Source: Actinomycetota bacterium
GTDB lineage: Bacteria; Actinomycetota; Actinomycetes; S36-B12
NCBI GenBank assembly: GCA_016717115.1
Contig: JADKGE010000003.1
Location: 186,001-250,000, forward strand
Reading direction: 5' to 3'
DNA length: 64,000 bases
Shown: one piece after another, positions 16,813 through 28,075 of the stretch
Position numbering within the stretch: position 1 is the first letter of the stretch
Layout: every line of letters starts with the position of its first letter
The notes under the pieces: model-generated
Told to the model about the DNA's origin: nothing
Database searches by the model: none
What the model saw: the letters and a program-made list of their open reading frames with translations, nothing else
Program-made: the position numbers and the translations under genes

Positions 16813-19236
16813 ATGTCCATGCAGTGGGGAGTCGATGTGGGTGACGCACGGAGCCATCCCGCGGACCGAAACGCCCTCCCACCCCCTCCGGGCGCAGGGG
16901 GTGGCCACGTCGATGACGACGTGACGCGCTCGGGCGAGCTGGCCGCGGGTTTGGTGGACGTGGTGTACGCCCTGCGCCTTGAGCCCGACATGTCGTTCGA
17001 GTACGTGTCACCGTCGGTGGAGGCGCTGGTCGGGTACACGCCGGCCGAGCACTACGCCGATCCCCAGTTGGGCATGAAGCTCCTCGATCCGCGCGACATC
17101 GACATCCTGCTGGGGGCCGCTCAGGCCGAGGTTGACGAGGTCGTTGACATGACGGTCCGGTGGCTGGCCAAGAACGGCCGCGTGATCTGGACGCACCATC
17201 GCTGCATCAAGCAGCGCCGCGACGACGGGTCGGTGGTGCTCTACGGGGCGGCGAGGGACGTCACGGAGCAGCACGAGATGAATGCGCGGTACCGCCTGCT
17301 CGCCGAGAACGGCACCGATGCGGTGGCCTCCGGTGACAACGCCGGCCACGTGGTCTGGGTCTCCGACTCGGTTGCCGGCCTGCTCGGCTGGTCGCCTCAG
17401 GAGGTGGTCGGCAAGGCGTTCGCCGACTTCGTGCACCCACAGGATCGGGACTCGGTGTTCCCCGTCCAGCGTGACGTCCTGCGGGGTGAACCGGGAAAGT
17501 TCGAGGTTCGACTGCGGACCTCCGACGGCACGTACCGGTGGGTCAACGCGCTGGTCAAGCCCGTGCTCGATGACGAGGGTTCGGTGGATGGATGGATCGC
17601 GGGTTGGCGCGACGCCGAGGCGGAGCACGTCGCTCGCGAGGCGCTCGCGGCGAGCGAGGAACGCTACCGCCTCCTGGCCGAGAATGCGTCCGACATCGTC
17701 GTGCAGGTGAATCTGGACGGCACCCTCGAGTGGGTGTCGCCCTCCGTCAAGGCGATCCTCGGGTGGGATCCAGATGCCCTTCGGGGAACGCGACCATGGG
17801 ACATCGTGCATCCTGACGATCGCGAGGCGGCCGCCGAGTCCCTCGCTTCGGCCCAGCACGAACACGAGGATCCAGCGCGGATGAGCCTGCGGTTCGCGAA
17901 GTCCGATGGCACGTTCCTGTGGATGGCCGCAGCCGCCCATCACGCGACCGAGAAGCAGATCGTTGTCAGCTTCCGTGACGTCGACGATCAGGTCCATGCC
18001 GAGGCGGCACGGGCCATCGTCGAGGAGCGCTACCGGCTCCTGGCCGACAACGCCTCCGACGTCGTCTACCTGACAGGACCCGATCGCCTGATCTCCTGGA
18101 TCTCCCCGGCCGTGACGGCATCACTGGGGTGGGCGCCGACGGAGCTGATCGGCACCCCGATGTATGACCTTGTCCACCCCGAGGATCGCGTCCGGATGGA
18201 CGCGATGCGCGAGGCCGTCTTCGCCGGTACGGACATCGAGAACCCGAAGGGGGGATGGCCCTCGCGGTTCCGGCACAAGGACGGCACGTACACGTGGATG
18301 TCCATGAAGACCACCGTGATTCACGCCGCGGACGGCGGGATGGTCGCGGCCGTGTCGGGGCTGCGCGATGTCGACGACCTCGTCCGCGAACGAGAGCACG
18401 CCCAGAACGAGGCGGCGCGCAGGACGGCGATCGTCGCCTCGCTCCTTGACCCGCACGTACTGCTGACGGCTGTGCGCGACGAGAGCGGATCGATCGTCGA
18501 CTTCACCTACCTCGATGCGAATGTGGCTGCTTGCGAGTACAACAAGATGTCTCGGGAGGACCTGGTCGGATCGCGGTTGCTCGACCTCCTGCCCGGACAC
18601 GAGGCAGCGGGGCTGCTGTCGCTGTACTCGGCCGCGATCGACTCCGGTGAGCCCTTGGTGCTCGACGACTTCGCCTATCCGAACGAGATCCATCAGGGCG
18701 AGCGCTACTACGACATCCGCGCCGTTCGCGTGGGCGACAGCCTGAGCTACACCTGGCGTGACGTCACGGACCGCCACCAGGCCGCGCGCATCGTCGCGGA
18801 GTCAGAGGAGCGATACCGACTGCTCGCGCAGAACTCGTCGGACGTGGTGGTGCGCAGTCGCGCTGGCCTGATGCTCTGGGTGTCACCGTCCTTGGCGAGG
18901 GTGCTCGGCTGGTCGCCGGACGCATGGATCGGGCACGACCTCTTCGAATACCTCAACAAGGACGACAGGGCACGGGTGACCGAGGCGTCGTCACGTGTGG
19001 CGCAAGGAGAAGTGGTGTATGCGCGGTACCGTGTGCGCGACGACCGAGGCGCGTATCACTGGGTTGACGCCAGCAGCAGCCGCTACATCGATCAGTCGGG
19101 GAGGGTCGACGGCGTCGTCTCCTCGTTCCGCCTTGCGGACGACGCCGTGGGCGTCGAGATGGAACTGGAACGGCGGGCGACCTTCGACGATCTCACCGGC
19201 GCTCTCAAGCGCGATCCGGCACTCGACCGCCTGTAA
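16813..19236 (+). CDS. Multi-PAS sensor protein, GGDEF domain cut by an in-frame stop
   Basis: 807 residues. Six PAS-type segments can be followed in series, each starting with ERYRLLAEN(A/G)SD-like or equivalent text and ending in a W-R-D-V/T strand. No TM segment, so a cytoplasmic sensor. The last 25 residues, ERRATFDDLTGALKRD, are the start of a GGDEF domain; TAA at 19234-19236 then stops it at ALDRL. The rest of the GGDEF domain follows in the same frame from 19237. The intact ancestor was a PAS diguanylate cyclase making c-di-GMP. As read, this piece lacks the active site and may only sense or bind. Nonsense mutation, sequencing error or a split gene are all possible. Confidence 0.85.
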   Translation: MSMQWGVDVGDARSHPADRNALPPPPGAGGGHVDDDVTRSGELAAGLVDVVYALRLEPDMSFEYVSPSVEALVGYTPAEHYADPQLGMKLLDPRDIDILLGAAQAEVDEVVDMTVRWLAKNGRVIWTHHRCIKQRRDDGSVVLYGAARDVTEQHEMNARYRLLAENGTDAVASGDNAGHVVWVSDSVAGLLGWSPQEVVGKAFADFVHPQDRDSVFPVQRDVLRGEPGKFEVRLRTSDGTYRWVNALVKPVLDDEGSVDGWIAGWRDAEAEHVAREALAASEERYRLLAENASDIVVQVNLDGTLEWVSPSVKAILGWDPDALRGTRPWDIVHPDDREAAAESLASAQHEHEDPARMSLRFAKSDGTFLWMAAAAHHATEKQIVVSFRDVDDQVHAEAARAIVEERYRLLADNASDVVYLTGPDRLISWISPAVTASLGWAPTELIGTPMYDLVHPEDRVRMDAMREAVFAGTDIENPKGGWPSRFRHKDGTYTWMSMKTTVIHAADGGMVAAVSGLRDVDDLVREREHAQNEAARRTAIVASLLDPHVLLTAVRDESGSIVDFTYLDANVAACEYNKMSREDLVGSRLLDLLPGHEAAGLLSLYSAAIDSGEPLVLDDFAYPNEIHQGERYYDIRAVRVGDSLSYTWRDVTDRHQAARIVAESEERYRLLAQNSSDVVVRSRAGLMLWVSPSLARVLGWSPDAWIGHDLFEYLNKDDRARVTEASSRVAQGEVVYARYRVRDDRGAYHWVDASSSRYIDQSGRVDGVVSSFRLADDAVGVEMELERRATFDDLTGALKRDPALDRL

Positions 19237-19665
19237 GTGATCGGGCGTCACCCTCGAAGCCCGGGCAACGAGACCGGAGTCCTGTTCCTCGACATCGACG
19301 ACTTCAAGTCCGTCAACGACACCTGGGGCCATGGCGCCGGGGACGCAGTGCTCAGGGCGGTCGCCGATCGCGCGCGTCTGACTATCCGCGGTGGCGACAT
19401 CGTCGCCCGGATGGGCGGCGACGAGTTCCTGGTGACGCTCGAGGGGCTGCACGACCTGGCGGAGGCGATCCGGGTAGCGGAGAAGATCCGCACAGCCTGC
19501 GCCGAACCGGTCGCCACCGTCGGCGGCGATGTACTCGTGACGGTGAGCATCGGCGTCACCTTGAGCGATCCCGTCGAGTCCGGCGACACGCTGGTGGTCC
19601 GAGCCGATCGGGCCATGTACAAGGCCAAGCAGAACGGCCGCAATCAGGTCGCGGCGCTCACCTGA
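19237..19665 (+). CDS. Detached GGDEF (diguanylate cyclase) domain, continuation of the PAS protein
   Basis: 142 residues in the same frame as the upstream gene, beginning with GTG directly after its TAA. It holds the catalytic core: FLDIDDFKSVNDTWGHGAGD, the signature RMGGDEFLV, and an inhibitory-site RxxD (RGGD) five residues before GGDEF, so it would be product-inhibited. The ending YKAKQNGRNQ is the family's usual last helix. No Shine-Dalgarno sequence precedes GTG 19237, so independent translation would need coupling at the stop-start junction. Best read as the second half of a broken gene. It meets the convergent oxidoreductase gene 3 nt later. Confidence 0.7.
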   Translation: MIGRHPRSPGNETGVLFLDIDDFKSVNDTWGHGAGDAVLRAVADRARLTIRGGDIVARMGGDEFLVTLEGLHDLAEAIRVAEKIRTACAEPVATVGGDVLVTVSIGVTLSDPVESGDTLVVRADRAMYKAKQNGRNQVAALT

Positions 19666-19668
19666 CGG

Positions 19669-22522
19669 TCAGGCGAGCCCGTGCTGTTCGAGGCTCGTCC
19701 GCTCCTGGGCGCGGAACTGGCCGAACCGCGGCAGGAACTTGTCCCAGTCGATGATGTGGGAGTCGATCTCCGGGCCGTCGATGCAGGCGTGCTTGCGCAC
19801 CATCTGGCCGTCGATCACGACCGGCACCATGCAGGCCCCGCACATCCCGGTGGCGTCGACCATGATCGAGTTCAGGCTGGCGACGCACGGGACGTCGAAC
19901 TTCTTGCTGAGGTCGCTCACCGCCCTCATCATCAAGGGTGGTCCGATCGTCACCACCTCCGCGACGGTGCGTCCCTGACCCAACCGGTTCGCCTCGAGCA
20001 TCTCCTCCAGCGGGACGGTGACGAAGCCCTGGCACGCCGAAGCTGCCGTCGTTGGTGGTGTAGACGACGTCCAGGCTGGTCGCCGAACTCCGCCTGCAGC
20101 CCGACCCGCTCGTCGGGGCCGGTCCAGAACATGAGGTCGCGGCTGCGGAACCCGGACACGAGGGTGACGTGGTTGCCGATCTCGAGGTGCTCACGGATGA
20201 TCGGGAAGGCGGGCGGCAGGCCGAGCCCACCGGCGGTGAAGACCACCGTGCTGCCGGCTGGCTGCTCATGCACGTCGCTGGGCCGACCCAGCGGACCGGC
20301 GATGCCGGCGAACGCATCGCCGACCGGCATCTGGTTGATCTCGATGCTGCTGGTGCCGACGCCCTGGACGACCAGGCTGATGGTGCCCGCCTCGGCATCC
20401 CAGTCGGCCAGCGTCAGGGGGATCAGCTCGCCGTCGGGCCTCGGGAGGACGCGCACGAACTGCCCCGGCTTGGCGGCGCGCGCGATGAGGGGCGAGTGAA
20501 CAGTGAACTCCTCGATGCCGTCGCTGAGCTCGCTCTTGGACACGATGCGCTGGGCTGCGGCCGCGACGTCGGAATACTCGCGCGCGCGCGAGACCCTGGA
20601 TCGGATGTCCTCGGGCGTCAGGTCGACCGCACCGAGGATCTCGCGGGCCGCGGCCTGGCCGTCGCCTGCGGCCATGATCGCCGTGGAACCGCCGCGTGAG
20701 GCGTCGCCGCCGGTGTAGACACCGTCGAGCGAGGTCTCCTGGGAGCCCTTGTGGTCGAGGTCGATGGTGCCCCACTTCGAGGTGTGGAGGCGAGGTTCGG
20801 AGTCCTTGATGATGGGATTGGCGTCGTTGCCCAGTGCCATGATCACGAGGTCGACCTTGATGACCTCCGTCGTGCCCGTGGCGACGGGTCGACGGCGACC
20901 GGACGCGTCGGGCTCGCCGAGCTCCATGACCTCGACCGTGGCAGCCGAGACGAAGCCGGTCTCCTGGTCGCCGAGGAACTCCGACGGTGCACGGAGGGCC
21001 TTCAGGACGATGCCCTCCTCGAGGGCGTGCTCCAGCTCCTCGACGCGGGCCGGCATCTCTTTGCGGGTGCGCCGGTAGACGATGGTCACGTTGCCGCCGA
21101 GCCGTCGCGCGGTGCGCGCGGCGTCCATCGCCGTGTTGCCACCGCCAATGACGATGACCTCCTTGCCCTTCGTCTCGGGCAGCGGCGTCTCGTAGTCGGC
21201 GCGCAGACCCTGCATGAGGTTGACGCGGGTGAGGAACTCGTTGGCGGACATCACGTTGAGCAGGTGTTCGCCGGGGATGTTCATGAAGCGTGGGAGGCCC
21301 GCGCCGGTTCCGACGAAGATGCGGTAGAAGCCTGCGTCGCGGAGGTCCTGCAGGGTGGCGGTCTTGCCGACGACGAAGTTCTGGACGAACTTGCCGCCGA
21401 GCAGCCTGATCTTGGCGACGACATCGTCGATCAGCTCGTTAGGCAGGCGGAACTCGGGGATGCCGTATCGGAGCACTCCGCCGAGCGCGTGGAACGCCTC
21501 GAACACGGTGACCGGGAAGCCCTCGGCCGACAGCAGGTAGGCGTTGATCAGCCCGGAGGGGCCGGATCCGACGATGGCCACGGGCGGGTGGCTGGCGGCC
21601 TCCCAGGGATCGCGCACGCCCGCGAACTTGCGGGCTACGCCCTCGGGGTTGACCAGCTTCTCCCGCTCAGGCAGGAACCACTCGAGCTGCCCGATGGCGA
21701 TGGGCAGCTTCTGCAGGCAGACGCCCTGGCACTGCAGCTCCTGCGGGCAGACGCGCCCGGTGACATCCGGCAGGGGATTGCTGTCCTCCATCAGCTCGAG
21801 GGCCTCCCGGAAGTTGCCCTTCCCGATCAGTTCGATCACCTGCGGGATGTGGATCTGGACCGGGCAGCCGCCCTTGGGCTCGCCTTGCCGGTGAGGAAGA
21901 CGCCGAGTTCGCACGGCTTCTCCTCGCACTGCTTGTCGCGCAGCACCTCGAGCCAGACGAACAGGTCGACGTCGCGGGCGGTATGGCCGAGCTCCATGTA
22001 GCCGAGGTAGCCCTGATTGACGAGGCCGAAGTCGTGGGTGCGGGCCTCGGAGTCGCGGATGTAGGGCGGGATCCCGTTGTTCATCGGCCAGTCGACCGAC
22101 AGGCCGGCGAACATCGGGTAGCGGTCGGACAGGTGCGCGTCGATCCCGCGGACGAACTTGCGCTTCATGCTCAGCGGCAGGTCCCACACGAAGCGCATGA
22201 GGATCGTGCTGCTGTCGTCGTCGCGCAGCAGCATCGACCACAGCATGTCGACGAACTCGGGCCCGAGCTCCGGCTGCTGGAACTCCCACGCCACGGCCTT
22301 CATGCCGTCCGAGATGAACAGGTCGCGGAAGGCTCGTGGCTCGCTCGTCAACCGGCGCTTCAGCAGGTCCATCTGGTGGTTGAACGACTCCACGGACTCC
22401 GATCGCTCCAGCACCTCGACCTGGGCCCGGCTGCTCTCGAGCGTGCTGCTCGCGTCGAGGTAGCGCTGCAGATCCTCCGGTCCGCCCTCGGGGTCCGACG
22501 AGTGGTCGAGCACCCCGGTCAT
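19669..22522 (-). pseudogene. Fused NADPH:ferredoxin oxidoreductase-like protein (GltD/NfnB-like plus NfnA/SudB-like), three frameshifts
   Basis: About 950 codons once corrected. Order: a 210-residue N-terminal segment without known motif (from MTGVLDHSSDPEGG); Fe-S/GltD-like part with GRVCPQELQCQGVC; FAD Rossmann IVGSGPSGL; NAD(P) Rossmann VIGGGNTAMDAARTARR; then a ferredoxin-NADP reductase part with PGQFVRVLPR and a 2Fe-2S end CGACMVPVV...HACIDGPEID. NfnAB/SudAB and glutamate synthase small subunits share these parts, normally on two chains. Frames break at 21876-21878 (one G missing), 20074-20075 (one extra base) and 20027-20029 (one extra base); restoring them gives continuous homology. 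ATG 22522 overlaps the stop of the oxidoreductase gene upstream, so both form one operon. Sequencing error or true decay cannot be separated here. Confidence 0.85.
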
Positions 22523-25500
22523 CGGATGATCTCCGCGTCGCACGTCTTGCGGACCCGCTCGATGCGCTTCTCGAGGTCCGGCGTCATGGCGACGGTGTCG
22601 ATGGCGCCCGGGATCATCTGGGCGACATGCCGGGCCTCGCCGTCGATGACCATCGTCGTCTTCTCGAAGAACTGTGGAAGCTCCTGGTAGCAGGTGCCGC
22701 AGTCGTTGCACAGGGGGATGTCCGCCGGATCGAGCCAGACTGGTGCATCCGTTACCGCGGTTGCGGACGACCCGGGCGACGGGGACGCGGTCGCGCCGGC
22801 CGGGACACCCGTGGGTGAGCCGAAGCTCGAGCCGACTGGTGCCTTGCTCGATGTCGCCAGCTCGGACATGGCCCGCGCGATGTCGTCGAGCGAGGTCTCT
22901 CGCTGCTCCATGGCCGTGTCGTACATCGACTTCAGCACCTCGAAGTCGGAGCGGTGCAGCGCGGTCAGCTGGGCCTCGTGCACGCCGGAGAGGTACTGCA
23001 GCATCTGCCAGTAGCGTCGGCGGTCCTCGACCAGCGCGACGATCGAGTCGGAGCAGGCCACCTTGATGAGGTGCCGGTCGTCGTCGGTGGCGTAGACGAA
23101 GGGGATCTGTTCGCCGCGCTCTGACCGCGGCAGCTCGACGTACTCGTGCATGGGGACTGCGCGCGATTCGAGATCGGGATCGAGTCGACGGAACTGCTTC
23201 TTGAACCGAACTTCGCCGAGCGCGAACTCGGCGGGGGTCAGGGGAGTGGTCATGAGCTGCACGCTGCCTGCGTCGTCGAGGTACTGCAGCGTGCTCGTCG
23301 TCCACGTCTTGTCGATGTCGGGGTTGCCCTCCAGCGAGAACCAGTCGTGCAGCGTCAGGCCGCGACGTGGATCGTGGATGAACAGGGGGTGCATGCGGCT
23401 CTCGACCGCAAGGCGCGCCCGGGCGTTGGACGAGGACTCGGAGATGCCCTGCTCGCCTCCGCACGGCGTGTAGACATCCATCACGGCGGGGGCGGGGTAC
23501 TCGAGCAGGCGCATCGTGCTCTGCAGGAAGTGGCCGTGCATGGCCGTGCTCGTCGCGCATGCGAACACATGCGGGTGGAACGACGCGATGAGACCCAATT
23601 CCTTGCGGCCCTCGTGCTTGCCGTGGTGCGCGCCGCCGAAGCGGGCGAGGTCGGAGTCCTGGCCCGTGAAGCTCGACGTAGAGGCCTGGCCGCCGGTATT
23701 GGAGTAGGCACCGGAGTCGAGGACGAGCATCTTGATGGGGGTGTCGCTGGCGAGCACACGCGACATCGCGCCGAAGCCGATGTCGTAGTTGGCGCCATCT
23801 CCGCCGATGGTGAGCACCGTCGGAAGCAGGTCGAGCTCCTGGGAGGTGAACTCCTCCCAGGACAGCATCCGGAACTCGTTGTCATGCACGGCGGGGTCAT
23901 ACGCGTCGTCGAGCTCGAGACGGGCGATGCGCAGGGCCTTGACGTCGGACACGACTTGAGCCGAGATGCCCTCGAAGATGCCCTTTGCCAGCGGCTGGGA
24001 GTCCTGGAACAGGCTGTTGACCCACGGATCGAGATAGGAGTTGAACGGCATCGTCGAGGCGTAGACGCTGCTGCACCCCGTCGCATTGGCGATGACCGTC
24101 GAGGCGGGGGCCGTTGCCGGTCGGGCCACCCTCGTACAGGTACAGACGGGTCTCCAGCGTGGCGATCAGCGAGGTGAGCCGCTCATGGCGCTCCGTGTCG
24201 GTCGGGTCGAGGCCGTCGGCCTTGTCCTGCAGGCGGGCCACCAGCGCGTCCAGCTCGCGCAGGTGCGCGCGTCGGCGGCCGTCGCCGAGTGCGTGGCTGG
24301 TCGCCATGACGAGCCGGATAGCGGTGACCTCGCCGCAGCCACGGCATCCGCCATGCCCGCCAGCGGTCGCGTAGAAGTTGGGGTGGTCGAGGAGCAGACG
24401 CTTGAGGTCGCCCTCGAGGCCGGTCGATCCCTCGTAGAAGCGCTTGGGAGTGTTCGGCATCTGGGTCATGAACTCGAAGCGGTCCTGGACCTCCTCGAGG
24501 ATGGCCTCGTCCTGATCGAGGGGCGTGAGTGCGCCCGGGCCGCATACCTCGATGCACTCAAGGCATCCGGTGCACTTCCACGGATCGATCGTCGCGGCGA
24601 ACAGCCCTCCGGTGCCGGGGACGTCGCTTTCCATCGCGTCGAAGAACGGCCGGGTGCGGGCCACCGGATAGATGGCCAACGTCGAGACGAGGGCGTCGAG
24701 ATTGCGCACGAGTGTCGGGTTGTCCGCGTCGAGGGTCCTCGCCGCTGCCGCCACGAACTCGTGGAAGGGGCGAGGGGTCTTGTCCTTGCGATACGCCTCG
24801 CGTACTCGCTCGGCCAGCGCGTAGACCTGCGACCGCAGCGCCTCCTGCTGGGCGGAAGCGAGATTCATCTCCTTGATGCCGGTGAGCAGCAGGTCGTGGA
24901 TCTCGTGCACGCTGTTGGGGATCGCGGCGTCCGGGCAGACGAGTGCGCACTCCATGCAGCCGGTGCATGTGTCGAAGTGGAACTCCGGCACCGTGCGACG
25001 GAACAGGCCCTTGTCCTTGCCGGCCGAGGTGCCGGCGGGCATGAACAGCCCGATGCCCGGCAGCACCGGGGCCTCGGCCATGGTGCCCTCGCGGAACGGA
25101 CGGGCGACGAGGTCCTCGTAGTAGGCCGGGTCGAACAGTCCGCTGGCGGCGGAGGCCGAGGGGCTCGTGCACATGTCGGCCGAGAGGGCGACACTGCGCA
25201 GCGTCCGTGCCGGACCGGTCTCCTCTTCGATCGCCAGGAAGGCGGGCGCGTCGTACTCGACGATGCGTGCGGCCGACATCCCGTCACGGATCACTGCCAT
25301 GTTGCCCTCGACGACGGCGTCACCCTTGCCGCCAAACTTCTTGGCGATCTGGGCCTGCACCTTGGCGGTGATGGCCTCGGCCGATGCGCCCTGGGTCACC
25401 CGATCGACGTGCCCGACCACCGCGCCGATGAACGCGATGCCCATCATGCGCAGTTCGAGCTCGGGCGAGGGCGCGTGCTTCTTGGCCACGCTGAACGCGT

Positions 25501-27520
25501 CGAGCACGATGAAGTGGATGTGCTTGTCGCGGATCGTCTTGCGGGCGTACTTGGGCAGCTCCCGCCAGACGTCTTCCGGCGCCAGGTCGGACTGCAGGAT
25601 GAAGGTGCCACCCTCGACGAGGCCCTTGAGCGGGTTGGCGTGGATGAACGACTTGTGGTCGGGCGAGACGACGATCTCGACGTCCTCGAGCTCCGCGTTG
25701 GTGAGGAGAACGGGCTCAGGGCTCAAGGTGATGTAGTAGTTGGTGGGCGCGCCGCTCTTCTCCGAGCCGTACTTCGGCGCGGACTTGGAGTGCATGCCGA
25801 GGACGCCGGCCAGGATGTCGGTGAGCAGTTTCCCGGTCGCGATCGTGCCGTAGCCGCCGACGGAGTGGAAGCGGATGCGCATCGCGGAGGGCGGCAGGAG
25901 CACGGGGTTGGCCTCGGTCTCCAGGGCCATGAGCTCGGTCTCCGGGTAGGCCTGGTGCAGCCGCGCCTGGATCTCGGCCATGTGCCCGTCGGGATCCTTG
26001 GTGAAGAACTGCGATCCAAGGTAGATCAGGGGCGCGCTCTCGCCGTCCTCCATGTGCTTGTAGGCAGCGATGATGTGGCGCGGCTGGACGTCGTGGCCGC
26101 CGAGGCCGAAGATCGCGGTGGTCAGCCGCGGGATCTCGTGCAGCGTGGGCAGGCCGTCGTAGTGTGCCCCGTCGGCGTTCGCGCGAGCCTTGAACAGGGC
26201 CTGGGTGACGAAGGCTGTCAGGGCAGTCTGGTCGGAGCGCTCGAGCACGGTGACGGCCTTCGCGCCGGCAAGCGCCTCGATCACGTCGGCCTCGGGGAAC
26301 GGCTGGAGCAGCTTGACGGAGACGACGCCCACCTTGAGGCCCTGCGCCCGAAGGTAGGGCAGCACGGCGCGCACGTCATCGGTGATCGATCCGAGCCCGA
26401 TCATGATGTAGTCGGCGTCGTCGCAGTCGTAGGTAAGCAGGGGGGTGTAGACGCGGCCCGTGAGCTCGGAGTACTCGGCCATCGCGCGGCGCGTGAGGTC
26501 GGGGACGGCATTGACGAAGTGGGTGCGGTGGTCGACCGCGCCAGCCTGGAAGTCGGGCTGGTTCTGCACCGGGCCGGTGAGGCCGGGATTGTTGACGTCG
26601 ACCAGCGCGGGCACCATCTGGCGCGTGCCCTTCTCCAGGGCGTTGACCCACTGCCGGCGCCACTGGCCCCGCAGCTCCTCCGGGACCCAGGCGAGGGTCT
26701 CGCCGATCAGGGGCCCGTCGCCGTCGCTGTCGCGCTCGATCTCCTCCGCCCTGGCTTCGAGGTGGGACGTCAGCGCCTCGAGGTCGCGGGGCGCGAAGTC
26801 GTCACGGTGGCGCTCGAGGTAGTGCTGCAACTGGAACACGCGGCCCTTGGCACCGAACAGGAGATCCTGCGCCACGGTCGGCGACGCGATCCGGCCGGCC
26901 GGATCACCGAGGTACTCGCGCAGCAGGTCGGGCTCTGGCAGGAGCGCCTCGCTCAGCATGTGGCTGGTGGAGAAGCCGTCCATGGCGTTGGCCACGGGGA
27001 TGAGCGAGAGCGCCGACGTGCGGTAGGCGATCGCCGCGAGGTCGGCCGCCTCCTGCGGGTTGGAGCCGAAGAGGATCGTGTACCCAGCGGACAGCAGGGC
27101 GTAGACGTCGTCGTGACCGGCCATCACGTTCAGGGAGTGCTTCGAGACGACGCGGGCCGCGACCTGCAGCACGAATCCGCCGGTCTTCTTGCCGACCGTG
27201 ACGTAGTGCGACTCCATCGCGTAGAGGATGCCCTGGCTGGAGGAGGCGTTGGAGATGAACTGCCCGCCGGTGAGGGATGCGCCGAGGGCACCGCTCTGGG
27301 CCGAGTGCTCCCCCTCGGGCTCGAAGAAGAACGGATGCTTGCCCCAGACGTTCACGCCGCCCTCGGCTCGGGCCGCCTCGTACAGTTCGGCGATCTCGGT
27401 TGAGGGCGTGATGGGGTAACCGATGACGCCGCCGCACACGTGTCGCATGACGTGGGCGACCGCCCCGTTTCCGCTGATGACAGTGGGAAGTCCTGCGTAA
27501 CGAGGGGTCTGAGCGGTCAT
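22519..27520 (-). pseudogene. nifJ: Pyruvate/2-oxoacid:ferredoxin oxidoreductase, single-chain, one frameshift
   Basis: About 1666 codons once corrected, longer than the usual ~1170-1200 of single-chain PFOR. Domains in order: pyrimidine-binding domain with GYPITPSTEIAE; transketolase-C-like domain; gamma domain with HSVGGYGTIATGKLL and YGSEKSGAPTNYY; two 4Fe-4S motifs CTGCMECALVCPDA (about residue 850) and CTGCLECIEVCGPG (about 990); TPP domain with CRGCGEVTAIR and GGDGANYDIGFGAMSRVL; and a C-terminal extension with LCNDCGTCYQ. The TPP domain is split at 24106-24110, where five Gs stand for an expected four. ATG 27520 is the first codon before conserved text. The enzyme would link 2-oxoacid oxidation to ferredoxin reduction, with the overlapping reductase gene moving electrons to NAD(P). 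Confidence 0.9.
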
Positions 27521-27673
27521 GTGCGCATCCGTAGCGATCAAGAGAAGGGCGAGGAGGGGGGCATCGCGATCCACCCTCCATCGGGGAACATCGCCAGCCT
27601 AAGGGGACGAATCGCCCAGATCATGGGGCCGATGGTCCCGTCCTCGCTGATCCAAAGCCCTTTCCGGACGGGG

Positions 27674-27925
27674 TCAGGCGTTGAGCTCGTGAGCAGCCGG
27701 ATCGGCGGCGGAGTCGTCGATCAGGGTGCTGTCACCGTGATAGCGACGAAGCAGGTGCGTCAGGTTCTGCTGGTGCTCGGCCGACCGCTCGGCGAGTTCG
27801 GCAGGTGACGTGACCGGTCCCCGGGTACGTGCGGGCCGCGCTGACCGGCGCTGCCAGGCGATCCAGAGTCCGACCAGGAGCACCACGCACCCGGCCGCGA
27901 TGATGATGATGAGGATGGTGTCCAC
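27674..27925 (-). CDS. Small single-TM membrane protein
   Basis: 83 residues, GTG 27925 with a strong AAGGAGG (27935-27941) 9 nt upstream. One TM helix fills residues 4-24 (ILIIIIAAGCVVLLVGLWIAW), then a basic QRRSARPARTRG stretch marks the cytoplasmic side, and a helical, charged tail with LAERSAEHQQNLTHLLRRYHGD follows. No family recognised. It lies 150 nt upstream of the oxidoreductase operon on the same strand and is divergent from the amino-acid permease. The gap 27521-27673 shows no gene and should hold the oxidoreductase promoter. Confidence 0.75.
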   Translation of the reverse strand: MDTILIIIIAAGCVVLLVGLWIAWQRRSARPARTRGPVTSPAELAERSAEHQQNLTHLLRRYHGDSTLIDDSAADPAAHELNA

Positions 27926-28075
27926 GGTGCGGTGCCTCCTTGCGAGTGGAACGGTCGATATCGCTTCTGTCGTCCCCCGGCGCCGTACTGGGTATCGGCT
28001 CGATGCCGGGATAGGACACCGCGGCGCCCATGCGGCCCTCATGAGGGTGTCATGTGACGAGCAGCGCACGGCACG

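Noticed and set aside
24086..27403. Very long plus-strand open frame (1105 codons) opposite the oxidoreductase gene
   Set aside because: It is antisense to a gene with strong Fe-S, TPP and gamma-domain motifs; its translation is Arg/Gly/Val-rich low-information text typical of the complementary frame in high-GC DNA.
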